From positions 434,001 through 498,000 of the forward strand of contig MIAG01000001.1 of assembly GCA_001829005.1 (NCBI GenBank): a stretch of DNA of 64,000 nt, in the 5' to 3' direction. The notes under the pieces were generated by a model. It made no database searches. It worked only from the letters and a program-made list of their open reading frames with translations, and was not told where the DNA came from. A program made the translations under genes and the position numbers. This document shows, in pieces, positions 34,514-44,366 of this stretch. Numbering within the stretch: position 1 is the first letter of the stretch; every line of letters starts with the position of its first letter. The stretch comes from Sphingobacteriia bacterium RIFOXYC2_FULL_35_18 (GTDB lineage Bacteria > Bacteroidota > Bacteroidia > Chitinophagales > Chitinophagaceae).

Positions 34514-37489
34514 CTATTGTTCCGTAGCATCTTCATTGCCTATTGCAATAAGGTAATTGAAGAGGTTCACTTCAGTAGCCAAGTTTAGTTTTTTTCTTAA
34601 ACGATAACGACTGATTTCTACACCTCGTACCGATATATTCATCAGCTGTGCAATTTCTTTGGTAGTTAAGTTCATGCGCAAATAAGCACAGAGCTTGATT
34701 TCATTGTTACTGATATTGGGATGAATCAACTTGAGTGATACAATAAAATTACTGTGAACTTTATCGAAGTGTTTGGTAAAATACTCCCACTCTTCGTCTA
34801 GTTGTTCGTCTTCACCCAATGTTTTAATCATTTTCTTTAACTCGGTAATGGCGTATTCGTTGTCAATTTTTTTAGTGATCTGATTTAGCTCAGTCTTAAT
34901 TTTAGTAAGCAGCTCTCCTTTTTTTACCAAGTGCATTGCCGAGGAAGCCAGTTCTGTATTTTTAAAATTAAGGTCTGCTTCTAGTTTTTCATTGCGCAAA
35001 GCAGCCAGTTCACCATCTGTTTTACTTAATTCTAATTCATGTATATAAACCAACTTTTTTTGTTCTTCTTGAAAGCGTAGTTGTTGCTGTATGAATTTCT
35101 TTTTCTGCCAATAGTATAAACCAAATAATGCAGCAATGGCTAAAAGACCATAAACAAAATAAGCCCAACCTGTTCTGTACCATGGTGCTAACACCACAAA
35201 ACTATAATTGGCAACAGCAGACTCATTTCCTAAATTATTGCGAGCCTTTATCTCAAAAACATATTTCCCTGGAGAGAGATTGGTGTATTCTTTTTCTGTT
35301 CTTTGACTCCAAGCAGACCAACTGTTTTCTAATCCTTTTAATCTAAAACTATATTCAATGTTATTTAGGTACCCGTGAAGTGATGTAGCAAAATCAATCT
35401 GCACACTATTAAAATCATAATTGATTTGTGGAATATTTTCTTCCAGCTGCACAGCTGGGAGATCTAAGCGATTAAAGTATCCGCCAAATACCAAGCTATC
35501 TAAATTGCTACCAATTTTTAAAGACCTTACCTGAACAGAAAGTGGTGGCGTATTCTGCTTGTATTTTTTATAGTTGATATGATAGAATCCACGCTCGCCC
35601 CCTAAAAAAATATTGTGCTGGTCTACGGCATAAATCATTTCGAATCCGCTCAGCATTTTATTTTTTAATTCAGGGACATCAATTAATTGCGGTTGTTCTA
35701 CAGACAAATCAATTACGCTAACATTTTTTTCATGGATATACCAGATATTACCTTCTTTGTCTTCTTTTAAATAACGAATGCTTTTGTTACCTAATAGGTT
35801 TAGAAAAAAACCATCTGGTTCAAATAAGTTGGTTTCTTTATTGTATTGGTAAACCCCATTACTGGTAGCAACGTTTATTTTATTTTTTATAAAAAATACA
35901 TGGTTGTTCAAATTAGATGGAAGGCCTTGTTGAATACCATAAGTAGTAACTTGTTTATTACTATCTATTTTAAATATGCCATGATAGGGATGTGATACCC
36001 AGGTATTTAAATTAGCATCCACTGCAACAAAACGAGACGACTCGTTAAAGTTGGGGATAGGCGTTTGAACAAGACCATCTATATAAAGTAAGCCCTTGTA
36101 ATTACCAGCTATAATCCCGGAACGGAAAGGAATGAAATTCCAAAATCCTGCATAATTAGAAAAAGGAATGGCCGTATTTCCTTTTATTTCAAATGCGCCC
36201 TCATGATGACCCAACAATAATTTGCCATTGATTTGTTGTAGATTCCAGTTTTGTCCACGTGTATTGTTTACCAAAGAAAAATTTCCTTTGCTAAAGCTGA
36301 GGTCTTTTGCGGGTTGAAGGGGAGCCACAAATAAACCATTGGATGTACCCAAATAAAGTTGGTTGTTTTGGACCATGGCTGTGTAACCAGACTCTTCATT
36401 TAACTGGGGTGAAATATTTTTGATGGCACTATTATTCGCAATAAAGTCGATGCCGTTGTTGAGTCCTAACCAGAGATTTTTTTCCTTGTCTAGAAAAATA
36501 CTGAGGATATTATTGTTTTGCAACCCCTCTGTTCTAGCAAAACGTTGGATAATATTTCCACTATGATCTATAATATATACTCCACCATTGGTAGTGGCTA
36601 GTGCAATCCATTCGTTGTTTACCATTGTAGCTGCATAAATACGCTCATTGGCAAACAGGGCATTATTGTCCGAATTGATTTTTGCTAATTGGTTTTGACT
36701 AAGTATGTATAACCCGTTTTTTAAGGTGGTTATCAATGATTTGTTTTCACCAATCGGTATTATGGAAGTTACCCCATCGGTCTTGGGTAATTGGAGACTA
36801 TTTGTTGTACCTGCCACTAAAGAAGCGGGTAAAAGCGGAAGCAATTGGTTTTTATCAAAATAGAGCAGCCCCTTTTCATAGTCGTGTACAATCAGTTGGT
36901 CATTGGCTGTTTCTAGGTAGGCAAACTCACCCGGAGCGGTAAAAACGGCCGTTTTACCATTTAAAAACCGGAAAATTTTATTAGAAGTTCTAAAATAGAC
37001 CCCCTTTTTATAAGAAACGATGTCCCAAACATCCCCAAAACTGCGGTCGGCTTCTGGAATTGCATTAATTAATGAGGTAAATACCAGTTTCCCCCAGCGA
37101 TTGGGTAAAAAATAGCCCAATTCGTCTTGACCGCCTACATATATTTTGCCATCATTGCCAATTAAGACCGAACGAACGATGGTTTTATTCGGTAAAGGGT
37201 ATAGTTGCCAAGATTTACCATCAAAAGTTAAGAGCCCCTCGTTATTGGCCAGATAAATGACCCCCTGTTTGTCTTGTCGGATGTCCCAGTTTTGGGCACC
37301 AGCATTGTATTGGTTTTTAGAATAGTTGATTATTTCGGGTAACCCAATGGTGTTTTGCGCCTTTATACAAAGCGGGAAAAAAAGCAGTATGACGATTTTT
37401 TTAAGCAAGCGATAAAAATGGTATGATGAATATAACAAAAAAAGCTTGATGTAGTTTTGATGTACTCCATTTTGTTTAAAATCAACCAT
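34514..37489 (-). CDS. Membrane-anchored propeller/Y_Y_Y regulator with LuxR-type HTH (PUL regulator)
   Basis: Up to 991 residues. N-terminal signal (LLKKIVILLFFPLCIKAQ), about 14 beta-propeller repeats of the two-component-regulator type to about 690, a Y_Y_Y domain (LKGLENSWSAWSQRTEKEYTN), a TM helix (AYFVYGLLAIAALFGLYYW, about 785-803), a coiled coil, and a C-terminal LuxR-type HTH (TKEIAQLMNISVRGVEISR). There is no histidine kinase, so the sensor is joined directly to DNA binding. It is divergent from susC and is probably the glycan sensor of this PUL. The annotated ATG at 37489 gives 27 extra residues; a TTG at 37408 would start exactly at the signal peptide. Confidence 0.83.
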   Translation of the reverse strand: MVDFKQNGVHQNYIKLFLLYSSYHFYRLLKKIVILLFFPLCIKAQNTIGLPEIINYSKNQYNAGAQNWDIRQDKQGVIYLANNEGLLTFDGKSWQLYPLPNKTIVRSVLIGNDGKIYVGGQDELGYFLPNRWGKLVFTSLINAIPEADRSFGDVWDIVSYKKGVYFRTSNKIFRFLNGKTAVFTAPGEFAYLETANDQLIVHDYEKGLLYFDKNQLLPLLPASLVAGTTNSLQLPKTDGVTSIIPIGENKSLITTLKNGLYILSQNQLAKINSDNNALFANERIYAATMVNNEWIALATTNGGVYIIDHSGNIIQRFARTEGLQNNNILSIFLDKEKNLWLGLNNGIDFIANNSAIKNISPQLNEESGYTAMVQNNQLYLGTSNGLFVAPLQPAKDLSFSKGNFSLVNNTRGQNWNLQQINGKLLLGHHEGAFEIKGNTAIPFSNYAGFWNFIPFRSGIIAGNYKGLLYIDGLVQTPIPNFNESSRFVAVDANLNTWVSHPYHGIFKIDSNKQVTTYGIQQGLPSNLNNHVFFIKNKINVATSNGVYQYNKETNLFEPDGFFLNLLGNKSIRYLKEDKEGNIWYIHEKNVSVIDLSVEQPQLIDVPELKNKMLSGFEMIYAVDQHNIFLGGERGFYHINYKKYKQNTPPLSVQVRSLKIGSNLDSLVFGGYFNRLDLPAVQLEENIPQINYDFNSVQIDFATSLHGYLNNIEYSFRLKGLENSWSAWSQRTEKEYTNLSPGKYVFEIKARNNLGNESAVANYSFVVLAPWYRTGWAYFVYGLLAIAALFGLYYWQKKKFIQQQLRFQEEQKKLVYIHELELSKTDGELAALRNEKLEADLNFKNTELASSAMHLVKKGELLTKIKTELNQITKKIDNEYAITELKKMIKTLGEDEQLDEEWEYFTKHFDKVHSNFIVSLKLIHPNISNNEIKLCAYLRMNLTTKEIAQLMNISVRGVEISRYRLRKKLNLATEVNLFNYLIAIGNEDATEQ

Positions 37490-37542
37490 TTACAATTCAT
37501 GATGTAGTAATGTAGGGGCAAGTTATTCTTTCATTGATGTAG
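37447..37542. promoter_or_regulatory. Repeated TGATGTA(G/C) elements and -7 box in the susC upstream region
   Basis: TGATGTAG occurs at 37447, 37500 and 37535, TGATGTAC at 37458, and a related TAATGTAG near 37509. An exact -7 box TAGTTTTG is at 37452-37459. The cluster lies between the divergent regulator and susC (overlapping the 5' end of the longer regulator form) and may hold the regulator's binding sites. Confidence 0.4.
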
Positions 37543-37601
37543 AGTGAAATAGTTTTATGTTGTTAAAACGACTGCATTTCATTCACCAAAAAGCTTGCAT
37601 T

Positions 37602-40600
37602 ATGAGATTAAGATTTCTACTGCTCTGCCTCCTATTTATTATGGGTGGTTTTCTACAGCAGGTACTGGCGCAGCAAATTGCTGTTAGCGGTAAAGTAACC
37701 AATAAAACTACAGGGGAAGCACTGGCCGGCGCTTCAGTTATTGTTCAGGGTACCACAATGGCTACCCAAACCAATGCCCAAGGTCAATTTACCATCAATG
37801 TTGCCAAAGGCGCAGTGGTGGTAGTATCATTTGAAGGATTTGAATCTGTAAAAAACACCATCAATGGACCAGTAACCCTGGGTATTGCTTTGGAGTTGAG
37901 CACAGCCAATACCTTAAATGATGTAATCGTAATTGGATATGGTACCAGAAAAATAACCAAGGTTTCAGGTGCTATTTCTACAGTTAAAAGTGAAGACATT
38001 GAAAAATTAAAGCCTGTTAGAACAGAAGAAGCCCTACAGGGTAGAGCGTCTGGGGTAAATGTGATTCAAAATGGTACACCAGGATCTAAGCCAACTGTAT
38101 TGGTAAGAGGTATTCCTTCTTTCTCTGGTACAGACCCAATGGTTATTATAGACGGGGTTCCTCAAACACTAACCGACTTCAACTCTATTAATGCGGCCGA
38201 TATAGAATCGATCAACGTGTTAAAAGATGCAGCGGCAACCGCTATTTATGGGGTAAAGGGCGGTAATGGAGTTATCGTTGTTACTACTAAGTCTGGTCGT
38301 AAAAACCAAAAAACCGATATCACTATCAATGGTAACTATGGTGTTCAGAATGTAATTAATACCATCGGTGTATTGAATGCTTCAGAATATGCTGCTATGA
38401 TTAATGAAGGAAGTACGGTAGCTGGAGGTCCAGTGGTATTTTCCGATTTAAGTAAAGTGGGGGTAGGTACCAACTGGCAGAATCAGGTATTTAAAAATGC
38501 TTCTTTCCAAACGCATTCAATTGCGGCAAGAGGTGGAAGCGATAAAATGACTTATTTCTTAAGCGGTGGATATGTAGACCAAGGTGGTATAGTGGGTGGA
38601 GACAGCAAGAGCCGTTTTAGCCGTGGTAACTTTACTGCCAACTTAAATTTCGACTTAAGTTCTAAAGTAAAATTATTAATCAATACTACTGCCGTAACGC
38701 TTTCTGGCAAAGGGGTTCAAGAAAATTCATTCAACTCTATTATTGGTAGTGCCATCAATTTCGACCCTACTGTTTCTGTATTGAACACTGTTCCAAACAC
38801 AGTGGGTCAATATGGATTTAGTACGTTGTTGTTATCGGAGATTTATAATCCCCTTACCAAATTAGAAAATACTTACAACAGAAACACTGGTTCAAAAATC
38901 TACGGAAAATTTGAATTACAGTACGATATCATGAAAGACCTTAAGTTGACTACTCGTTTTGGTTATACCAAATATGATGGCAATGCAAAAGGTTTTAATC
39001 CATTGGTATTTTATGGTCCTCAAAACGTAGACAACTCTATGAATGCGGATGGATCAACTGTTGCAGGAAGATTCAATAGTGTATCTCATGAAAAGACCAG
39101 CAACTTTAACTGGACTTGGGAAACCTACGCGAACTACAATTTCAAGATCAAAAACGATCATCAGTTTGAAACTGTAGTTGGTATGGCTGTTGCAAAAACA
39201 TCAGGAAATGCAGCAGGTGCAAGCAGACAAGATGTTCCATTTAACTCATGGGATTTTGCAGATTTTACAGCAGCTACTGGAAACAACAATGCTACCAATA
39301 GCAATGCAATCAATGGATATTACTATCAATATTTTAGAAGAAACCTTTCTTATTTTGGACGTGTTAACTACGATTACCAAGACAAGTATTTAGGTTCTTT
39401 AACTTTAAGAAGAGATGGTTCTTATGCATTTGGATCAGAAAACAGGTTTGCTAATTTCTTATCCGGATCTGCAGGATGGGTTATCTCTAATGAGTCATTC
39501 TTTAAATCTAAAGTAGTAGACTATTTAAAGATTCGTGGTAGTTATGGTTCAATCGGAAATGAAAATGTAAATCCTCAATATGTTTCTATTGTAACAGGTG
39601 GTCCTAGTTATGGTCCTACCGCTAATAGTAATGGATACAATTTTGGAGATGTATTTTATCCTGGTTCAACAGTTGCATCTGCAGCCAATAATGCTTTGCG
39701 TTGGGAAAAACAATTGCAAGCCAATTTTGGATTTGATGCGGCATTCCTTTCTAGAAAATTAAATTTATCAGTTGATTATTTCCAAAAGAATGTAGATGGT
39801 TTATTATTTACCCCATCTGCTTCTATGTATTTAGGTACGGTGCCTATACCAACTGCTAATATTGGTTCTACCAGTACACGTGGTTTAGATTTAAGCATTA
39901 GCTACAATGATATTTTTGGTAAAGACCTTAAGTTCAATACTAGCTTAACTTTTACTACAGCTAAAAACGAAGTAACTGCTACCAATGATGATGGTACAGC
40001 AAAAATTTTAGGTGGTTTCTATTTCAATGGACAAAGTCAAAATGTGACTGTATTTGAAAAAGGCGCAACCCCAGGTTATTTCTTTGGATACAAAACAGTT
40101 GGCTTATTTCAAAATGCAGCAGATATAGCTAAAGCCCCAACACAAGCAGGAGCTGTTCCAGGCGATATTCAATTTGCAGATATTAATGGAGATGGTGTAA
40201 TCAACGCAAACGATCGCACTAAAATTGGAGATCCATTCCCTACGTTTACCATGGGTTGGAACTTAAGCTTAGATTATAAAAACTTCGACTTCAACATGTT
40301 TACTTACGCATCAATAGGCAATGATATTTACAAAGCTTATGAGCGTAATGCCAACTTCTCAAACAAATCAAGAGAGGTATTGGCTCGTTGGACTGGCGAA
40401 GGTTCTACTAATGATGCAAGATATCCTCGTTATTCATTTACCGATGCAAACAGTAATATTAGAGTAAGTGATCGTTATGTTGAAGATGGTTCATTTGTGA
40501 AAATCAAGAATATTCAACTAGGATATACATTCACTTCACCTACTATTAAAAAAGCGTTCAGCAAATTAAGGGTTTATGTACAGGTAAGAAATGCATTCAC

Positions 40601-40721
40601 ATTTACCAAGTACACTGGATTTGATCCTGAAATAGCTGGAGGAATTTTAGATACAGGTATTGATCGTGGTGCATATCCACAAGCAAGAACCTTCTCTGTA
40701 GGATTAGACATTAAACTCTAA
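37602..40721 (+). CDS. SusC/RagA-type TonB-linked outer-membrane transporter
   Basis: 1039 residues from ATG 37602, which opens a canonical signal peptide (RLRFLLLCLLFIMGGFLQQ then LAQQ); an in-frame ATG at 37557 would add 15 residues. Domains: carboxypeptidase-like CarboxypepD_reg (GKVTNKTTGEALAGASV), the NDVIVIGYGT TonB-box region, a plug with IDGVPQ and the GVKGGNGVIVVTTKSG signature, then a large barrel. It would import oligosaccharides with the SusD partner 18 nt downstream. The two GH16 enzymes in the same unit point to beta-1,3-glucan oligosaccharides. Confidence 0.92.
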   Translation: MRLRFLLLCLLFIMGGFLQQVLAQQIAVSGKVTNKTTGEALAGASVIVQGTTMATQTNAQGQFTINVAKGAVVVVSFEGFESVKNTINGPVTLGIALELSTANTLNDVIVIGYGTRKITKVSGAISTVKSEDIEKLKPVRTEEALQGRASGVNVIQNGTPGSKPTVLVRGIPSFSGTDPMVIIDGVPQTLTDFNSINAADIESINVLKDAAATAIYGVKGGNGVIVVTTKSGRKNQKTDITINGNYGVQNVINTIGVLNASEYAAMINEGSTVAGGPVVFSDLSKVGVGTNWQNQVFKNASFQTHSIAARGGSDKMTYFLSGGYVDQGGIVGGDSKSRFSRGNFTANLNFDLSSKVKLLINTTAVTLSGKGVQENSFNSIIGSAINFDPTVSVLNTVPNTVGQYGFSTLLLSEIYNPLTKLENTYNRNTGSKIYGKFELQYDIMKDLKLTTRFGYTKYDGNAKGFNPLVFYGPQNVDNSMNADGSTVAGRFNSVSHEKTSNFNWTWETYANYNFKIKNDHQFETVVGMAVAKTSGNAAGASRQDVPFNSWDFADFTAATGNNNATNSNAINGYYYQYFRRNLSYFGRVNYDYQDKYLGSLTLRRDGSYAFGSENRFANFLSGSAGWVISNESFFKSKVVDYLKIRGSYGSIGNENVNPQYVSIVTGGPSYGPTANSNGYNFGDVFYPGSTVASAANNALRWEKQLQANFGFDAAFLSRKLNLSVDYFQKNVDGLLFTPSASMYLGTVPIPTANIGSTSTRGLDLSISYNDIFGKDLKFNTSLTFTTAKNEVTATNDDGTAKILGGFYFNGQSQNVTVFEKGATPGYFFGYKTVGLFQNAADIAKAPTQAGAVPGDIQFADINGDGVINANDRTKIGDPFPTFTMGWNLSLDYKNFDFNMFTYASIGNDIYKAYERNANFSNKSREVLARWTGEGSTNDARYPRYSFTDANSNIRVSDRYVEDGSFVKIKNIQLGYTFTSPTIKKAFSKLRVYVQVRNAFTFTKYTGFDPEIAGGILDTGIDRGAYPQARTFSVGLDIKL

Positions 40722-40739
40722 CGAAAACAAATTACAACA

Positions 40740-42251
40740 ATGAAAAAGTTCAACTATACTATCCTAAGCTTGGCCATGGTTTCCATGCTTAGTGTCTCCT
40801 GCAAAAAGTGGGTAGACTACGATCCTAAAGAGGATTTTGTAATTACCGAAAAAGAATACCTCCGCTCTGAATCAGATTATAGAACCATGGCAGTGAGTGT
40901 GTACACGCCCTTGCAGTGGTTAAATCAAGCAGTAGTAGTAGGTGAAATTGCATCGGACAATGCAGTTGCGGGTGGCGAAAATGCATCAGATGTATTAAGC
41001 TTACAACAAATAGACGACTACACGCATACTCCTATCAACAGTACCTTACAAGAGTTATGGGTTAGTGCTTACGAAGGCGTGAATCGTGCGAATTACATGA
41101 CACAGTATAAAGCAACTAACCTTGCTGGAGCTACTGTAAACTTTGCAGGTAAAGATGCTTTATATGGTGAAGTATATTTTTTACGTGCTTACTACTATTT
41201 TACTTTAGTAAAGTTTTTTGGAGATGTTCCATTGTTTGTAGATAAGCGTTTGGGCTTAACCGATTCAAAATCTTTGAAGCGTGCACCTAAAGCAGATGTG
41301 TACAAACAAATAGAAGCAGATTTAACTGCAGCAGTTGCAGCATTACCTGCAGTGCAAGTACAAAAAGGAAGAATTACCAAGTATGCTGCACAAGCATTAT
41401 TGGGTAAAGTTTATTTGTACCAGAATAAATTTACAGAAGCAGCTACTACTTTAGAAGCAGTGATTACTGCCAATGCATTTTCATTGGTATCTAATTATGG
41501 GTCTATGTTTTTAGCTTCTGGCGAAAACGGACCAGAGTCTGTTTTTGAAATTCAGTACAGCAATAACTCACCTTATTATAACTGGGGTGGAGCAACAAGA
41601 GGTCAAGGAAACTATGCAGTACAACAGTGTGGTGTTAGAGGATTAAATGGATCAGGAGCCATGCCTTATGCAGCAGGTTGGAGTACCAATTTACCCACCG
41701 CAAACTTAGCAGCAGCTTATACTGCAGGTGATCAAAGAAAGGAGGTAACCATCTTAGACATTGAAGCATATAAAGCGGCTAACCCAAGTTTCAATATCAC
41801 TTATCAAGTTGCACCATTTAAAAATACTGGCTTATACAATCAAAAGTATTTACCACGCAAGGGTGAAACATCTGGTCAAATTGAATTGAACTACACCAAT
41901 AATTTCCGCATCATTCGTTATTCTGATGTATTGTTAATGGCTGCAGAAGCATTCAATAGATCTGCTGCGCCTAACGATGCAAAAGCTTTAACTTATTTAA
42001 ACAGAGTAAGAGAGCGTGCATTTGGAAACACTAGTAATAATTTTTCTGGAGCGGGTACTGCATTAAGAGATGCTATTTGGAATGAGCGTCGTTTAGAGCT
42101 GGCTATGGAAGGAGATCGTTTCTTCGACTTAGTAAGAATAGGTCAAGCAGCCACTAAAATCACTGGCTTTGTAGTGGGCAAGCACGAAGTATTTCCTATA
42201 CCTCAGCAAGAAGTGGAAATTTCAGGCTTACCACAAAACAGCGGCTATTAA
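40740..42251 (+). CDS. SusD/RagB-family glycan-binding lipoprotein
   Basis: 503 residues, lipoprotein signal with lipobox ending at Cys21 (SVSCKKW). Typical SusD features: TPR-like N-terminal region (YFLRAYYYFTLVKFFGDVPLF), C-terminal RYSDVLLMAAEAFNRS and ERRLELAMEGDRFFDLVRIG, and terminal AFPIP-like FPIPQQEVE. It caps the SusC barrel and binds the glycan. Sits 18 nt after susC. Confidence 0.93.
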   Translation: MKKFNYTILSLAMVSMLSVSCKKWVDYDPKEDFVITEKEYLRSESDYRTMAVSVYTPLQWLNQAVVVGEIASDNAVAGGENASDVLSLQQIDDYTHTPINSTLQELWVSAYEGVNRANYMTQYKATNLAGATVNFAGKDALYGEVYFLRAYYYFTLVKFFGDVPLFVDKRLGLTDSKSLKRAPKADVYKQIEADLTAAVAALPAVQVQKGRITKYAAQALLGKVYLYQNKFTEAATTLEAVITANAFSLVSNYGSMFLASGENGPESVFEIQYSNNSPYYNWGGATRGQGNYAVQQCGVRGLNGSGAMPYAAGWSTNLPTANLAAAYTAGDQRKEVTILDIEAYKAANPSFNITYQVAPFKNTGLYNQKYLPRKGETSGQIELNYTNNFRIIRYSDVLLMAAEAFNRSAAPNDAKALTYLNRVRERAFGNTSNNFSGAGTALRDAIWNERRLELAMEGDRFFDLVRIGQAATKITGFVVGKHEVFPIPQQEVEISGLPQNSGY

Positions 42252-42272
42252 TCAACCCACAAAAAAAATGAT

Positions 42273-44348
42273 ATGAAATCAATAAAATTTTTATTCAGCG
42301 CAGTACTGGTGGGATTGCTTTTCACCGGCTGTACCAAAAAGGAGTTTACTGATACTTCTTTTGTAGAAGGGGCAAGCGTTCCAGATAAATTGAGCGCGTT
42401 ATTTACGATTACCCAAGACAATACTGGACTAGTTACTATTACTCCTCAAGGAGAAGGTGCAGTGTCTTATGATGTATATTATGGAGACGCTACTACCACC
42501 CCAGCTAAAGTGGTAGCAGGTAAAAACACTACCCATATTTATAAAGAAGGCGTATACAATGTAAAGTTGGTAGCCTATAACGTTTCAGGAAAAACTAAAG
42601 AAGCTACTCAACAACTAACAGTAACATTTAAAGCACCAGAAAACGTAGAAGCAACAGCAGTTATAGATGCCAGCAATAACTTTAAAGTGAATGTGGGTGC
42701 AAAAGCTTTGTACGAAACATTCTTTCAAGTGTATTTTGGAGATGTAGCCAATGAAGTACCTACTAATTTTAACGAAGGACAAACAGTGAGTCATGTATAT
42801 GCAGCAACTGGAACCTATACTGTTAAAGTAGTAGCATTAAGTGGTGGAGCTGCTAAAACAGAAGTAACCAAAACGGTTACCATTGTAGATCCAGTTTTAT
42901 TGCCACTAACTTTTGAATCACCTACCATTAATTATGCGTTCAGCAATTTTGATGGCGGTAATTCAAGTGTGATTGATAACCCATTTAAAACAGGCATCAA
43001 TACAACTAATAAAGTAGGTAGAATGATTAAAGGTGCAGGACAGCCATGGGGTGGATCTGTATTGCCTTTGAGCGCACCTATCGATTTTAGCACCAACAAG
43101 ATTTTCAGAATGAAAGTGTATTCACCAAGAGTGGGTGCAAAAGTTTTGTTGAAAGTAGAAAATGCTGGTAATGGCGGTATCAATTTTGAAAAAGAGCGTA
43201 CCACTACAGTTGCCAATGCATGGGAAGAAATTGGATTCGATTTCAGTACCATCAATACAGCCAACGTGTACAACAATATTGTATTGATTTTTGAATTAGG
43301 AACAGTAGGTGATGGTTCACCTAATTTCACTTTCTTATTCGATGATATTCGTTTGGCTGCAACTATGCCAACCAATCAAATTGATTGGCCAGTATCTTTT
43401 GATGTTGCAGGTACCAATTATACCGTAACTGATTTTGGAAACAACCAATCTGAGTTAGCAAATGATCCTACCAATGCAGCTAATAAAGTAATGAAGACTA
43501 CTAAGCCTAATGGTGCTGAAACATGGGCTGGAACTACCATTGGAACGCCTAGTGGTTTTGCAAGAGCTTTACCTATTACTACTACTACTTCTCAAATGAG
43601 TGTAAAAGTATATTCACCAGCAGCAGGTTTAAAAATCAGGTTAAAAATTGAAGATGCAGCAGATCCTACTAAGTCAGTAGAAACAGATGCTACTACTACG
43701 GTAGCCAATGCATGGGAAACTTTGATTTTTGATTTTGCAAATCATGTATCAGGTACTGCAGCCATTAATGCAGCTTATCGTTATGATAAAGCATCTATCT
43801 TCTTTGATTTTGGAACAGCGGGTAATGGTAAAGTATTCTATTGGGATGATGTACAATACCTAAGCACCAATGTAGTTGCAGGCGTAACATTGCCATTGAG
43901 TTTTGAAAACACTGCTCTTACTTATACATTCCTCAATTTTGATGGAGGTGGCGCAACCGTAATTGATAACCCACACAAGACCGGTATTAATACCAGCAAT
44001 AAAGTGGGAAGAATGATCAAGAGTGCAGGCCAACCTTGGGGCGGTTCATTCATTGAATTAGCGGGTCCAATCGATTTTAGTAAAAAGACTTTCAAAATGA
44101 AAGTGTACTCACCAAGAGTGGGTGCTAAAGTATTGTTGAAAGTAGAAAATGCAACCAATGGTGCATTAAACTTTGAGAAAGAAGTAACTACAACAGTAGC
44201 CAATGGTTGGGAAGAACTAACTTTTGATTACAGTGCCATCAATACCGCTAATAGTTACCATAAAATCGTATTGATTTTTGAATTGGGAACAGTAGGAGAT
44301 GGTAGTAGCAATTTCACTTTCTATTTTGACGATATCAATCTTTTTTAA
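42273..44348 (+). CDS. Surface glycan-binding lipoprotein with PKD-like domains and three CBM-like repeats
   Basis: 691 residues, lipoprotein Cys20 (LLFTGC). Residues 35-205 hold two PKD-like beta-sandwiches (YDVYYGD...VYNVKLVAYN). From 211 on there are three about 155-residue jelly-roll modules: A (211-365), B (about 370-530) and C (about 540-691). A and C are near copies (FNFDGG, TGINT, QPWGG, KMKVYSPRVGAKVLLKVEN shared), B is diverged. Ends of each module are FDDI. Position after susD and before GH16 genes indicates a SGBP-type protein that holds glucan at the surface. Not a catalytic protein: no GH motif seen. Confidence 0.82.
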   Translation: MKSIKFLFSAVLVGLLFTGCTKKEFTDTSFVEGASVPDKLSALFTITQDNTGLVTITPQGEGAVSYDVYYGDATTTPAKVVAGKNTTHIYKEGVYNVKLVAYNVSGKTKEATQQLTVTFKAPENVEATAVIDASNNFKVNVGAKALYETFFQVYFGDVANEVPTNFNEGQTVSHVYAATGTYTVKVVALSGGAAKTEVTKTVTIVDPVLLPLTFESPTINYAFSNFDGGNSSVIDNPFKTGINTTNKVGRMIKGAGQPWGGSVLPLSAPIDFSTNKIFRMKVYSPRVGAKVLLKVENAGNGGINFEKERTTTVANAWEEIGFDFSTINTANVYNNIVLIFELGTVGDGSPNFTFLFDDIRLAATMPTNQIDWPVSFDVAGTNYTVTDFGNNQSELANDPTNAANKVMKTTKPNGAETWAGTTIGTPSGFARALPITTTTSQMSVKVYSPAAGLKIRLKIEDAADPTKSVETDATTTVANAWETLIFDFANHVSGTAAINAAYRYDKASIFFDFGTAGNGKVFYWDDVQYLSTNVVAGVTLPLSFENTALTYTFLNFDGGGATVIDNPHKTGINTSNKVGRMIKSAGQPWGGSFIELAGPIDFSKKTFKMKVYSPRVGAKVLLKVENATNGALNFEKEVTTTVANGWEELTFDYSAINTANSYHKIVLIFELGTVGDGSSNFTFYFDDINLF
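42903..43365 (+). repeat. Internal module A of the surface lipoprotein
   Basis: Codes for residues 211-365; highly similar at DNA level to module C, for example in the stretch coding SPRVGAKVLLKVENA, indicating recent duplication. Confidence 0.8.
43892..44345 (+). repeat. Internal module C of the surface lipoprotein
   Basis: Codes for about residues 540-691, the near copy of module A. Module B lies between them at about 43383-43863 and is much more diverged. Confidence 0.8.
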
Positions 44349-44366
44349 TTGAATAAAACGAGCATT

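Noticed and set aside
37557..37601. ATG at 37557 as the susC start
   Set aside because: Possible, but ATG 37602 begins a canonical signal peptide; the extra 15 residues have no role visible.
42932..44203. Long antisense frames opposite the surface lipoprotein (147 and 93 residues)
   Set aside because: They are mirror translations of duplicated modules A and C, similar only because the plus-strand modules are similar.
42903..44345. Possible insertion sequence because of near-identical DNA blocks
   Set aside because: Both copies lie in one open reading frame as protein modules; no transposase or terminal repeats.
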